From Flammula alnicola (lineage: Eukaryota > Basidiomycota > Agaricomycetes > Agaricales > Strophariaceae): 64,000 nucleotides of DNA. A model generated the notes under the pieces. That model made no database searches, had not been told where the DNA came from, and saw only the letters and a program-made list of their open reading frames with translations. The stretch is from assembly GCA_015499995.1 (NCBI GenBank), contig JADNRV010000026.1, positions 124,001-188,000 on the forward strand. The letters are read 5' to 3'. Shown one piece after another: positions 13,608 to 24,972 of this stretch (its first letter is position 1; every line of letters begins with the position of its first letter). The position numbers were made by a program, and so were the translations under genes.

Positions 13608-15711
13608 ATGTCACGGTTCCTTTCACACTCAAATGTGGCTACGCAATATCGTTTGCAATATACCGCGTCAACCCATTTTCTACGAGGGCAGATCATTGGC
13701 AGACAACAACGTTCATACGAAACAGGGCCGAAGCCTGTAGACACGCCTGCCATTCCGTATGGTCCGGGAATGCCACCGCCGCTAAAGGGGATTAGAATCC
13801 TCGATCTCACCCGTGTACTTGCTGGACCGACGGCAACAATGTTACTGGCAGACCTTGGTGCCGATGTTATCAAAGTTGAGGAGGTTTCCCGGGGAGATGA
13901 TACGCGTACGTCAATCTGGGAACCAATAGTGAACAGGACGCAATATCTGACCTGATCACCTTTTTTTTCATTCATTTCAAACATCTTTCATGCCACATAT
14001 GCAATCATTCATATTGTTCGCGCAGGCTCGTGGCACCCTCCGTCGGCCCCGATAATTTCAACTGCGCCTAGCGCGTCTGCGCAGCAACCCCCTGAATCTG
14101 CATACTTCTTAGCGGTGAATCGCAACAAACGGTCTATGACTGTGAACTTCAAGACACCTGAAGGGCTGGAAATTATTCGAAAGCTCGTAAAGAAGTCCGA
14201 TATACTGGTAGAGAATTTTGTGTCCGGAAAGCTTGCTTCAATGGGCCTTGGTTGGGAGGACTGCAAAAAGATCAACGAACGCCTGATCTACGCGTCTATA
14301 ACGGGTGTGTGTCGCCATTCTCTTGGTTTCTTCTTTTACCCTCGGTTGCATGTCTAGACCCTCGTTGATTGTATTCTTGCTTTGGGCGATTGTTCTGGGT
14401 CGTTCTACCAACAGGATACGGACAGACTGGGCCCTACAGGAGCGCTGCAGGTTATGATGTTATCATTGAAGCAGAAGCCGGTCTTATGCACATGTCCGTA
14501 GAACATATTTCTTGTCAAAAAAGGAGTTGGATAGAGAGTTTCTGACCACTATTTCTACATTCAGAACGGGAGAGCCAGATCGGCCACCCTCCAAAGTGGG
14601 CGTTGCCGCGACAGATGTTGCCACTGGTCTTTATGCCCATGGAGCGATCATGGCAGCTCTTCTGTCACGACAACAAACGGGCAAGGGGGTGTGGATCGAC
14701 TGTAACTTGTTTGAATCCCAGGTAATGTTCTGTCGACTTGTCCATTTCGCCGTACTTGCTTACTGCTTTAACTTTAGATTGCAGGACTTGCTAATATCGC
14801 ATCCAATTATCTGATAGCAGGGCAGGAAGCGGGGCGCCACGGCACAGCACACCCATCTATTGTGCCGTACCAAGTATTCCCCTGCAAGAACGGATTTTTG
14901 ATGATCGGCGCTGGTAATAACAAGCAGGTAGGAACAACATTTACTATTCCAGTCGTGTTCTTTTCTTACTCTCGTATGCGTTATCTCTCCAACTATCGCA
15001 CGGCTATCACCGTGAACAAAACTCCACAAACTCCACAAACATGCTAATAATGCCCTCGGTAGTTCAAATTATTGGCTGAAAAAGTTCTCGAAGACCCTTC
15101 ATTGGCCGACGATCCCAAGTTTGCGACGAACGACGCCCGCGTGAAGAACCGGACGGAGCTTGTGCATATAATTTCTGATGTGCTTCTTAAGCATGACCGA
15201 GAGCATTGGCTGGAGCGCTTTACTGGATTGGGGTGCGTTTGAGGACTTCATTCTGAGCATGATACAAATGCCAAAACATATATGGGGTCCTAGGATACCG
15301 TTCGGACCGATAAATAACATTGAACAGACTTTCAATCATCCTCAAGTAAGCATTTTAACATTTGGAAAAGGACGCACTCAGACAGTTCTTTTAGGCGGTT
15401 GCAAGGAAAGTAACAGTAGAGGTTAACGTAAGGCATAATGAATTTAATCACGACATCCATGACGCTAACTATGTAGCGTAGCATGCGCGGGCAGGTAAAA
15501 TCAAGCTAGTCGCCCCTGCAGTTGCCTACAATGGGCAAAAGATGAGCGTACGACTTCCACCACCGTGGCTTTCTGAGCACACATCGGAGGTAGGTAATTT
15601 CACCGGAGAGTGAACTGCCCGGATCTGACAAGTTCGCTTGTGTAGGTAATGGAAGAACTGGGATACCGTCCGGAGCAAATAGAAGACCTTCGGGAGAGAG
15701 CGATAATCTAA
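13608..15711 (+). CDS. Class III CoA-transferase (CaiB/BaiF; SUGCT-like), probably mitochondrial
   Basis: Family III CoA-transferase, moving CoA between dicarboxylates; the closest well-known eukaryotic member is succinate-hydroxymethylglutarate CoA-transferase. Seen: a basic, serine-rich N-terminus ([18 protein letters not shown]) suiting a mitochondrial presequence, [84 protein letters not shown], and [15 protein letters not shown], whose Asp matches the catalytic aspartate of the family. The last exons read [34 protein letters not shown] and [18 protein letters not shown]. Introns are short GT-AG (for example starting at 13902, 14306 and 14721). The CLYBL-like gene near 4.6 kb also belongs to acyl-CoA/dicarboxylate metabolism, but the two are not adjacent. 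Confidence 0.87.
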
Positions 15712-15911
15712 GGGAAATGTCACGTGTGCCGATGTAGATGTAACATGAGGTCACCGGAGTGACGGAATGATGGATGAGAATGTGTGTGACTGATTATTAG
15801 TGGTCGATAAATCTCTTACATTAGTACAATACCATCTATCGTGGTCCACCCCACTGCCCAGCTCTCACAGATCGCAAAGCCAAGCTCATCATCCCCCATC
15901 CACCAGCCTCC

Positions 15912-16765
15912 ATGCCTGTAACAGACCCCTCTCTGCTTCAAGAACCCTATACAATCCCTAAAGATACCCCACCTTCTCCGAAGCGACCTGCTGCAGAACC
16001 ACTGCGCGCTCGTAGTGTCACACCAGGTCCCGGGAAAATTCCAGACCCGCCGAAGGCCAAAGGAAAGACTCCAGAACCAGACATCAAGTCCCTGCCAGAA
16101 ACAAAGCCTGTCGCCCGCTCGCCCACACCAGCCGCGGAGTTGGAGCCCGAGCCCGAAGAGGTGATCATAACTCGCTATTCCCCCAAGAGCGTAGGCGAAA
16201 TACACCCGTGGTGTGGTCATATGCTTGGCTTTTCCTGCGTTGTGCTCAACTATGATTCCGGGATCGAAGACTAAATATTACTATGTAGGACGATGCCGCG
16301 ACTTCTTTGGATCTCATAAATATGGACACGTTCACCCAAATCCTTGAACTTGATGAAGATGAAGACGACCATGATTTCTCGAAGCCGATGGTCTGGGAAT
16401 ATTTTGAGCAAGCGGAAAAGACATTCTTGGACATGGATCATGCAGTGTTAGTTGTGCAATTGACATCTTTATTAATTCCCTTGACTTATGTTGGACTCGG
16501 TTATAGTGAAAAGAAGGACCTGCCTCAATTGTCCTCGTTGGGACACTTCCTTAAAGGCTCATCGGCAGCGCTTGGCCTCTCCAGAGTGCAAGATTCCTGT
16601 GAAAAGATCCAGCACTATGGCCATCTGCGTGACGAGGATGCCAAGAAAGACCTGACGGCGGATGAAGCTTTCAACGCGATCGTGAAAATGCTGAAGCGCG
16701 TTCAGCTTCAATACAACGAGGCTCAACTATGGCTGAAAGATTTCTACGGTGATGAAGCAGCCTGA
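15912..16765 (+). CDS. YPD1: Histidine-containing phosphotransfer protein (Ypd1/Mpr1 type) with Pro-rich N-terminal extension
   Basis: The HPt domain relays phosphate from hybrid histidine kinases to response regulators such as Ssk1 and Skn7 in osmotic and oxidative stress signalling. The C-terminal part has the HPt helix LGHFLKGSSAALGL with the phosphoacceptor His, preceded by MVWEYFEQAEKTFLDMD and followed by VQDSCEKIQHYG. Two introns: about 16189-16289 and 16449-16506. Exon 1 adds about 93 residues with at least five SP/TP sites (for example TPPSP, SVTPG, KTPEP, RSPTP), absent from the compact yeast Ypd1. The start at 15912 is the first ATG of this open exon. The HPt identity is clear; the extension's expression is inferred from frame continuity across the splice junction. 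Confidence 0.87.
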
Positions 16766-17288
16766 TAATGGAAGATTGGATGATGCGGACTTAGCAATTG
16801 GACGGATGGACGGAAGTGGATGTACGCTGTATAATGCTCGGAGGACGGTTGCTAGAGGCGTTCCCTCGCTGCGCATGACCACAACGTTGCATAATATGAC
16901 CCATGGCCAGCTATGCTCGTTATACCCATGCCAGCAGGCGGATTAACCAGGAGAGTGTGGACATGGAGGTTGATGGTCTGGAATACCCTCATATATGATA
17001 CACGGAGCCAAGCTTAGGTCCAGTTACTACTGCACATATGACAACTCTTTCTCTTTCCCCTTCACATTCTCTTATCATTGGCATTTGATCATGATCAGGA
17101 TGACCAAGTAAATACTTCGAATGGTTCCTCTGGCTCACACTACTTTCTGCTGAAGATACCTCTCTGAACTTCTCAGATCCCTGAAGTTATTATTCCATGA
17201 ACTCGTGTCATTTTTGTAATGTCGATTGGGATACATCCTCACCAGATCCTCGATATTCAATTGTGGTGTCGATTGTGCTGGGGATTAA
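16766..17288. other. Intergenic region between YPD1 and CHL1
   Basis: No convincing gene. An open frame upstream of CHL1 starts at 17197 and runs in frame into it, but its content is not protein-like. Confidence 0.5.
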
Positions 17289-17365
17289 TGACGTCATTTT
17301 AAATTTGGTCCTTAAACGCGTCCCACGTGCCTTGCGTGATTCAATCAAGCATTTGATTGACGCGT
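17289..17365 (+). promoter_or_regulatory. Candidate cell-cycle promoter of CHL1: CRE palindrome, two MCB boxes, E-box
   Basis: Within about 130 bp upstream of the CHL1 start lie TGACGTCA (17289-17296), ACGCGT (17316-17321), CACGTG (17324-17329), a 20-bp hairpin TCAATCAA-GCAT-TTGATTGA (17341-17360) and a second ACGCGT (17360-17365). ACGCGT is the MluI cell-cycle box bound by MBF in fungi at G1/S genes. Regulation is inferred from the motifs alone. Confidence 0.5.
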
Positions 17366-17419
17366 CTTTCTTGCGCCTCCTCTTCAGCGTCCTTCAGCGT
17401 GTCGCCATAAAATTTGTCA

Positions 17420-20400
17420 TGGAACTCTACCTGCCTACACCAGTGGAATTTCCTGCATTTCCTTACGATCCACCTTACGATATTCAAACCTCACTTATGC
17501 GCCACTTATACGAGTCCATCGAGCAAAGAAAGGTTACAATTGTAGAGAGCCCAACAGGCACAGTAAGCATGGCACTGTCGGACCTGAATGGATATTTCTT
17601 ACTCAATCAATGGCAGGGAAAGACCCTAAGTCTACTGTGCGCGTCGTTAACGTGGCTGGCCGATGAAAAGGAGCGCGCGAGGAAAGGGAAAATGAAAGAA
17701 GCCGTTGGGGCTAATGGAACGGGAGGTCTGTCACCTTTCCGACGTTTTGCTCCATTGTGTGGATATTCACATGACGTATGCTCTCAGCGAAAGATTGGGT
17801 GATCGAGCAAACCCTTGCGCGCGTACGACGCGAACTCGAGGCCAACGATCGAGAATACGAGGAAAGGTTGGCTCAAGCCAGAAAACGGGAAGAGATCATG
17901 CGACGCGCAGCGAAAGGGAAAGCAACGAAGAGACAGGCGAGCTTCTAGCAATGCCAATGTAGTGTGCCAAAACTGATCTTTTTCGTTCAGAAACTCACAC
18001 ATCATGCAGGGGTCAAGGATAAACCCAAGGAAGAAGACGATGACGATGATCAATTCCTACCAGAGACAGACCAGGCGCCAGACGAAGGAGAAATGCACAT
18101 CTCCCCCGCATTGCGAGCCTTGATGGCAAAGTGAGAGTGTAATAGTCTACCAAAGTTTGACTGACCAAAAGTTCATCAGAGTCGACAAATCGTCGATGTC
18201 TGGCTCGCGCCACCTCGACGGCGAAGAAGAGATCACTTGCACAAAGATTTACTATGCTTCTCGAACGCATTCGCAGCTCGCTCAGGTACTTCCTGAATCG
18301 AGTAAGCTGAAGCTTCGCGCCAAAGTCTCCATAACCAATTATCATCCCAGCCCTCAACAGACGGTACCCCAGAAACGAAGTCTAAATTCCGAGCCAGACG
18401 ACGAAGACGAATGTGGCATAGTGCCATCTGCACCAGTGACACGCGCTATTTCTCTGGGCTCGAGAAAGCAACTCTGTATCAATGACCAGCTTCGAGCCAA
18501 AACCCGCGACTTGGATGAGGCATGTCGTGAGCTTCTAGGGGGTGGGTATTAAGCTAAAGCTTTCGATTTTTTGTCGTCACATAATGCGCTAACCTTGCTA
18601 TTAGAAAAGGAAGGCAAACGATGTCAATATCTGCCGCCTATCGGCGAGGAAGATAAGATGCTTGATTTCCGAGATCAGATTTTGGTGAGTAAGGACCATA
18701 ACTTCAGTCCCAGACAATACCTGATGCATGTACATACCAGGCATCACCAAAAGACATTGAGGACCTCGCGACGGCTGGTCGTTTGGCGCATACATGTCCG
18801 TATTTTGGGTCGAGGCGCGCCATTCCACAAGCGGAGGTAATCGGTATCCCTTTTTTATGCTCAGCAAATGACATGCTAAGTAAAATTATATTGGGCTGTG
18901 CAGTTAGTCACTTTGCCTTATAACCTTCTCCTGCAAAAGTCCGCTAGAGAGGCATTGGGAATCAATCTAAAAGATCAGATAGTTTTGATTGATGAAGCTC
19001 ATAGTACGTGCCACTTTTTCTCGCCTGTACGGGATTCCCTGATAAAAGATGAAAAGATCTAATACCCACCTTGCTCTCCCTCTCAACTGCCATTCTTCCG
19101 TACTCGACCTTGGTGACGTCATTCCAGCAAGTATGCATCTACGTCTCTCGATTCAAAACGCGCCTATCTGCTGTCAATATGCTTCATCTCAAGCGGTTGG
19201 TCGTATTTCTGGACGCACTGAAGAAATATGTAGGGGAATGGAAGGACACCAGGGCGAAAGAAAAGGAGAAAACTGAGATAATGACGGTCGCTCAACTCAC
19301 GGAAAGGATGGGCAGGAAGGTTTCTGGCATTAACTTGTTGGAGATAGAATCTTATCTGAAGCGGAGTAAGGTGGGTTTATAAGTTCCAACACAGTTGGCA
19401 AAAATTAAACTCGCGCACTTCTTTTCTTTAGGTTGCGAGAAAAATTGCCGGATATTCCGAAAAGCAGGCAGAGAAGGAGTCTGGTAAGAATTTATCAGAA
19501 GATGCGTAGTCTCACGTTGTTTACGTAGTCTGTCTATTCACAGACCCAACAACGAAGCGGCAGCTCAGACGTGGTGTAATTCCGCCTCTCCGTATCGTGG
19601 AAGACTTCATGCTATCTCTTACGAACATGAATACAGGTCTGAGTAATATGCCCTCCCTCTTCTTTCATCTTTATTCAATAGTGTCTATGTGTAAAAGATG
19701 GGCGGGTCACTTTCACCCTTGTCAGTATCCCTGGAAAGGATGATACGGTCGAACTGAAATATCAGTTGCTTAACCCCTCACCTCACTTCATGGAAGTGGT
19801 AGAAGAAGCCAGGTCTGTCGTTCTTGCTGGCGGAACCATGTCACCGGTAAGCACTTCAGTTAATGAATACAGCCTGCGTTTGTTGACCTCACACTACATC
19901 AGGTATCAGATGTTATTAACCAACTGTTTTCGAGTCTTCCGTTGGAGAAGATCACAAGTTTTTCGTGTGGCCATATCATTCCGGAGGATAACCTTCAGAC
20001 GTTGGTAGTCGGCAAAGGACCAACTGGAGGGGAACTTGAGTTCAAATCAGATAAACAAGGCGACTCTATCGTAGTAAGCATCATTTCATCTTGAAGACGA
20101 CACTGAATGTTTAACGATTCATGCAGATTGCCCAGCTCGGCCAGGTGTTGCTCAACTTTGCCAGCATAGTGCCGGCAGGCATGATCATATTTTTCCCGTC
20201 CTATAAGTTTCTGAATACAGCGAAATCGGTGTGGGTAAGCAGCGGAACTCTGGCCAAATTTGCGACGAAGAAAGAGGTGTGTACTTGCATAGTGAGTATA
20301 TCTATCCTCTTTGATAGAATTCCTTGAATAGGTTTTCTTCGAGCCGGAGGAGAGTTCGCAAGTTGAACATGTTCTTCAGGAATATGGAGTTGCTGCCACG

Positions 20401-20972
20401 AAGGTGGGCAAATTCAAAGTATTTCTTCCTAATGGGAAGTCAATCGACGATCTTTTCTGTAGCCAATGGAGGGCAAGAAAGGAGGGGCTATGCTCTTTGC
20501 TGTCATCGGCGCCAAACTGTCGGAGGGCCTGAACTTTGCGGATGACCTTGCCCGTGGTGTCGTTATCGTCGGGCTTCCCTTCGCTAATCTTGGATCTCCT
20601 GAACTGCGCGAACGCATGAAATACGTGAAGCGCTTGGAAGAGCAGCGGGGCCCGATGCCCAAAGAAAAGGGCCAGAAGGACGCCGCCGCGGAGTTGTACG
20701 AGAACATGTGCATGAATGCAGTCAATCAAAGTATAGGTGGGTTTTAGGCTTAATTATCACCTCAGTTTGTTAAGGAGTAATGCTGGCATTTAGGGCGAGC
20801 TATACGGCATCGGAATGATTGGGCCTCTCTTCTTTTGCTAGACAGGAGGTATGGGACTGCCTCAATCCGAAACAAACTGCCGAAGTGGATAGGCGGCAAG
20901 GTCGTCATTACGGAGGGTTTTGGGCAGACTGTGAAGGAGATGGGAGCGTTTTTCAGGAATAAAAGACCATAA
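17420..20972 (+). CDS. CHL1: Chl1/DDX11-type 5'-3' iron-sulfur DNA helicase
   Basis: XPD-family helicase needed for sister-chromatid cohesion and replication-fork stability, acting in the nucleus. The start [20 protein letters not shown] is followed by Walker A split by an intron (VESPTGT|GKTLSLL), [11 protein letters not shown], and four cysteines placed to ligate a 4Fe-4S cluster: CIND, DEACREL, GKRCQYL and HTCPYFGSR. Then come [12 protein letters not shown], the DEAH box ([10 protein letters not shown]), [47 protein letters not shown] and motif [16 protein letters not shown], ending FFRNKRP. All these fall in one spliced frame across more than ten short introns. I chose 17420 over the in-frame upstream start at 17197 because MELYLPTP is the family-like N-terminus and the upstream part overlaps the motif-rich promoter. 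Confidence 0.92.
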
Positions 20973-21108
20973 ACCTACGATAAATCCTCGATTCCATTCA
21001 CCCGTTCAAGTTATTGCTGGACTGACATGCAAGAAGGCTTTTGATGAAGTGTCAAGCAATCTTTCCCAATGTATATGTAAATAGTTTTTATTTATTCCGA
21101 CTCAAGGC
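20973..21108 (+). other. 3' flank of CHL1
   Basis: Non-coding, AT-rich sequence following the CHL1 stop. Nothing further is recognised. Confidence 0.4.
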
Positions 21109-22190
21109 GTCAGGATAGGCTCGGATCAAGCCCCTTGTCAGCTTCCGGTGTTTATTTGTATATAGTTGCTTTCAGCAAAACCTGACAAGGGGCTTGCTTC
21201 AGACTGTCACGATTGAGGGGGTTTGGTCGCTCGCGACGCTGAAACCCATTTCGACACGCATTTACCTAGTCATGCACGCGTTCTTTAGTATAACATACGA
21301 TACAAAAAATGTACTACTCACAATTTTTTCAAATAACTTTATTAAAGACCTATGAACTGTCTAAGTAGGTGTATTGACCCCATTTCCTTTCCTGCCTGCT
21401 AGAGAGGGTAAATCTTAAATTTGGACTGTAGCAGTTTGGCATATAATTTTTGCAGTATATATAAGGATGGATCCCGAGCCTCTTGTGAATAGAGTTTGTA
21501 TTGCTGTGGCAAAGAGCTGTATAGTAGCGTTGTGATATCATTTTGCTTACAAGTCACGTGATTAGATAACCCATAAGCGCCCTTTATCCCAAGTGAGATC
21601 GATTAACGATTTTTGCAAGATTTCTCTCCATGCTCAGCATATCAATGGGCTCAAAACACCACACCAACCCATATACTCCCAAAAGACAGCCCACGCGCTT
21701 AGTGCACGGCGCGCCTTGCATAGGCCTGAACGTGCGTATGTGACACATGTGACGCAACTCATCACGGTGAGCCGGTTGGTGAAAGGAAACACATTTCCAA
21801 CGGCGGGCAGTTCTGTAACTTAAAAATGAGTATCTAGAACTTATAAAACATATAATGCGGGAGTAATGCCCAAGCGCCAAATGAATTGGTTGAAAACCTG
21901 CGATGATAAGTCCAAATTAAGAAATTTGCATGTTTCGGCCACACATAATGCCCCACTGTAAACAATTTTTATATATTTTTATTTTTGAGTGGATAGACAC
22001 ATGAGAATACATTTTTACTACAGTATGTACTTTGAGTTTTGTTTGTGCGTCAATTTTTGAGGGAGAGCGACAGGAATAAGTAAACCCCTGATTTTGATGC
22101 AGTCTGAAGCAAGCCCCTTCTGCGAAGGAGCCGCTGCTTGCGCTCGCGACCGGAGCACGTGGGCTTGCTCCGAACCTAGCGTCAGGAGAC
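21109..22190. repeat. Large degenerate inverted-repeat element, about 1.1 kb
   Basis: The left arm (21109-about 21340) and right arm (about 22000-22190) are diverged inverted copies. Shared words include TAGGCTCGGATCAAGCCC versus reversed TAGGTTCGGAGCAAGCCC, AGGGGCTTGCTTCAGACTG in both, and AAAAATGTACTACTCA versus reversed AAAAATGTATTCTCA. The left arm also contains its own hairpin: AAGCCCCTTGTCAG (about 21131) facing CTGACAAGGGGCTT (about 21182). The interior has no convincing coding region. This looks like an old foldback or long-TIR MITE; no target duplication was recognised. CHL1 lies to the left and an unknown gene to the right. Confidence 0.5.
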
Positions 22191-22717
22191 AACGCATCGA
22201 TGATTGGTCCGGCTTGCCAACTGCCATCATCTTCCTCTGTGTGTATTGACGGTGGCCGAAGGGACGGACGAAGGGTGTTCTCGTTGTGCATCACACTCCA
22301 AGCAACTCCAACTTTCTCCAAGTGCTCAAAGTTCAAACCCACTGGCCGCAGTGGGCACTTGCGCTTTGAAAAAAGCTCAGAATAATTAGCAATTGCAAAT
22401 ACAGTATATGTAGTAACTGATGCTGCAAGGTTACGACAGCTTGAACGCTCTTGAACACCGCAACTCAAAGACACCGACGATTTAAATTTTGAAAGCATGT
22501 TCTGATCATGAAAAGAGTTTATGATATCTGATGGATATAATAAGTATTCAGGGCAGCGAGCCGACGCGACCGTATGTATTTGGGCGCGTGATTTCAATGT
22601 CACAACCAAGCCTGTACTAGAATCGCTGCCCCGAGGTTCTTTCGTCAGGATCGCGCACTGCTCTTGCCTTCCGGATGCACAGTGGGAAAGGTCGTGCCCC
22701 AACAACGTTATGAGGAC
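22191..22717. other. Intergenic region upstream of the unknown coiled-coil gene
   Basis: No convincing gene. It should contain the promoter of the plus-strand gene starting at 22718. Short frames at 22200-22389 and 22521-22718 have no recognisable content. Confidence 0.4.
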
Positions 22718-24843
22718 ATGGGTTTTTTCTCATCCAGAAAAGCGGAAGACAACGAGAGCTACCAGGTCGCCATCGGCGTCGGCGGACATGCGAATGACAA
22801 GTCCTCCGTCGTGCAAGTCATCCGTTCGCGTTTCGTGCGTCTATTCCTCTGCTTTTTTATCGCGTTTCCTCATTGGATCACTGTTCTTTTCGTCATTACT
22901 CTCATTCATTTCCTGCTTGTGGTCCTTATGCTTGAATGACACTGTGGTTTTAGTACGGCAAGAAGGGCAAAGAGCGAGAAGATCAGCCAGCTTCATTTCT
23001 CGGTGGCGTGTCAACTGCCCAGGTGCTCTCCGCCTCACATGTACCCGTTGCGTCGAGTCCCCTATCTGGCACTCCAAATAGAGGCGTCGGGCCTAGTATA
23101 CTACTCCGCAACCACAACAATGACCGCCCACTCCCGGCGACGCCTTCCTCGGTGAAGAAGCGTTCAGATGAAAACATGCCTAGAAGCCCAACCCCTGTCC
23201 GCATCAAAGACGCCTCGGGATCCTCTTCACATACGAAGACGCAGAGTATCAACTCCACGTCGATATCGCCACGGAAAAACACGGATACCGTCACGTAAGA
23301 GAATCGACCCATTGATGATGTTGTCGTATTAATTAATGAGCATGACAGGGTCACTTTGGCGCAACGTTTGAACGAATTGGCAGTGGCGAACTCCGAGGGT
23401 CTTTTGACGTGCGGATTTGCTTTACAATTTGATTTTACAATGCCTCATTTTTATTGCTTACAGCGATGATGAGTATCGCATTCTCCGGCAAAATCTGTTC
23501 GAGAGGTTTTCTGGCAGTGCTTCTGTCCCTGTTGAGACACCCGTAGTGCCTGTCTCGCCCCAGCCACGGCCAAAGAAGGGAGGGCCAACACCAGAGCGAC
23601 GTGAGTTATTTTTCTCTTGGCACGTTCAGCCCATAAAGCTTCATGTCATGCAGCCGTATCTCGCCGCCTCTCAAATTTCCAAGTCGAGGTTCCCCGGCCT
23701 AGTTCTATCAACTCTAAAACGTCGGCAGTGTCTGGAGTTGCTGATTTGCTGAGACGAGCGACGGGCAGAACGTCCAATTCCAAGGACATTAGCGATACTT
23801 CTAGCGTTTGGTCAGCGACATCCAACACTTCTTTCTTCAGAATTCCTCGACGGCTTTCGAAAAAGTCGAGCAATTCATCGGTTCGCACTAATGCGTCTCA
23901 GGTTCAGCCCGACACCATATCGCTGTCTTCGCGAACACCCGCTACTCCTTCAGACCGCGGCCACGGTGACCCTCTGATATCTCCTGCCCCAAGGTCTGTA
24001 GCAGGAAGTATTAGACGGCTAGCAACCCCACCATCCTCATTTCACGGCAACCGTGGAATGGCCCAAGAGAGTCGAAATACAAACAGCATATATAACGTGT
24101 TCAACGAGGAGCACCTAACAACGGTCAAGGATATAGCTCAAGAGATCTTGAACGTAGAAGCTGAGGCCAAACGGCTGATGGATGCTTTCAATGGGTTGGA
24201 GGTTACGACACTCGCGAAATCACAACGACATCATGTCAGACCGTCCCTTAAATCTGCAGACTTTGGACGGAGTAGCAATCCCGACTCGAGTCAATGGGGA
24301 CATGATTCAGATGGTCCATCTCAACGGCGCATCAACATCGCGGATGACGCCATATCTATGCGTTCTGGGACTTCGTCCGTGGCAGCTTCCTTGGCACGTT
24401 CTGCATATTCGACGAAGAAGATTACACGGTCAAAGCTAACATTGAATTCACCTACTCTTTTGACGAATTCTCGGCCGGGTTCTCTGCACAGAAAGAATTC
24501 TTCGTCCAGTGTCACCTCTGAGAGAAGAACAGGTAAATTAGCCATGGCTCCGCCAGTACCTGCTCTTCCCAATAGCCTATCGCAGGGCTACCTCAAGGCT
24601 GCCAACAACTCCAACATCAGCCTTGCCAAGAGTACGGGCCACTTGCCTATGAACACCGTGCCAGAGGATGAAAATATTTCGCTGTCGGGGACGGTTAGGT
24701 TGGATTCAGAAGAGATCGAGACGGAAATGGAGGATATACGGAGACGGAGGGAGGAAGTGAGTCAGAGGTATGAGGCGCGCTTGGAATACTTGCGGGCCAA
24801 GTTGAAGGGAGCGCAGTTACACGAGAAACTGATGCGCAAGTAG
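22718..24843 (+). CDS. Unknown fungal protein, predicted N-myristoylated, with C-terminal coiled coil
   Basis: Not a family I can name. Exons 22718-22834, 22954-23294, 23349-23408, 23464-23600 and 23654-24843 join in frame. The N-terminus MGFFSSRK fits the N-myristoylation consensus (Gly2, Ser6, basic residues after). A conserved-looking helical block, VTLAQRLNELAVANSEGLLT then DDEYRILRQNLFERF, spans an intron. The middle is rich in Ser, Thr and Pro. A second helical block, EEHLTTVKDIAQEILNVEAE, lies in the last exon, and the C-terminus (about the last 50 residues, EIETEMEDIRRRREEVSQRY and onward) is a charged coiled coil. I infer a membrane-anchored scaffold. The start at 22718 is supported by the myristoylation motif; in-frame ATGs upstream would remove it. 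Confidence 0.68.
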
Positions 24844-24972
24844 TTGTTGATTAGATTAGATCTTGAGTATACCCGCGGCAATTGCCGCTGTTAACAGTAA
24901 TTACAACCAATTTTGGATTTCCTCGGTTGCGCTGGTCGACGACTACCACGACCACTCTAAAGTCGCGACATT

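Noticed and set aside
17197..17419. Upstream in-frame extension of CHL1
   Set aside because: No family resemblance, and it spans the cluster of promoter motifs. The start at 17420 gives the expected N-terminus.
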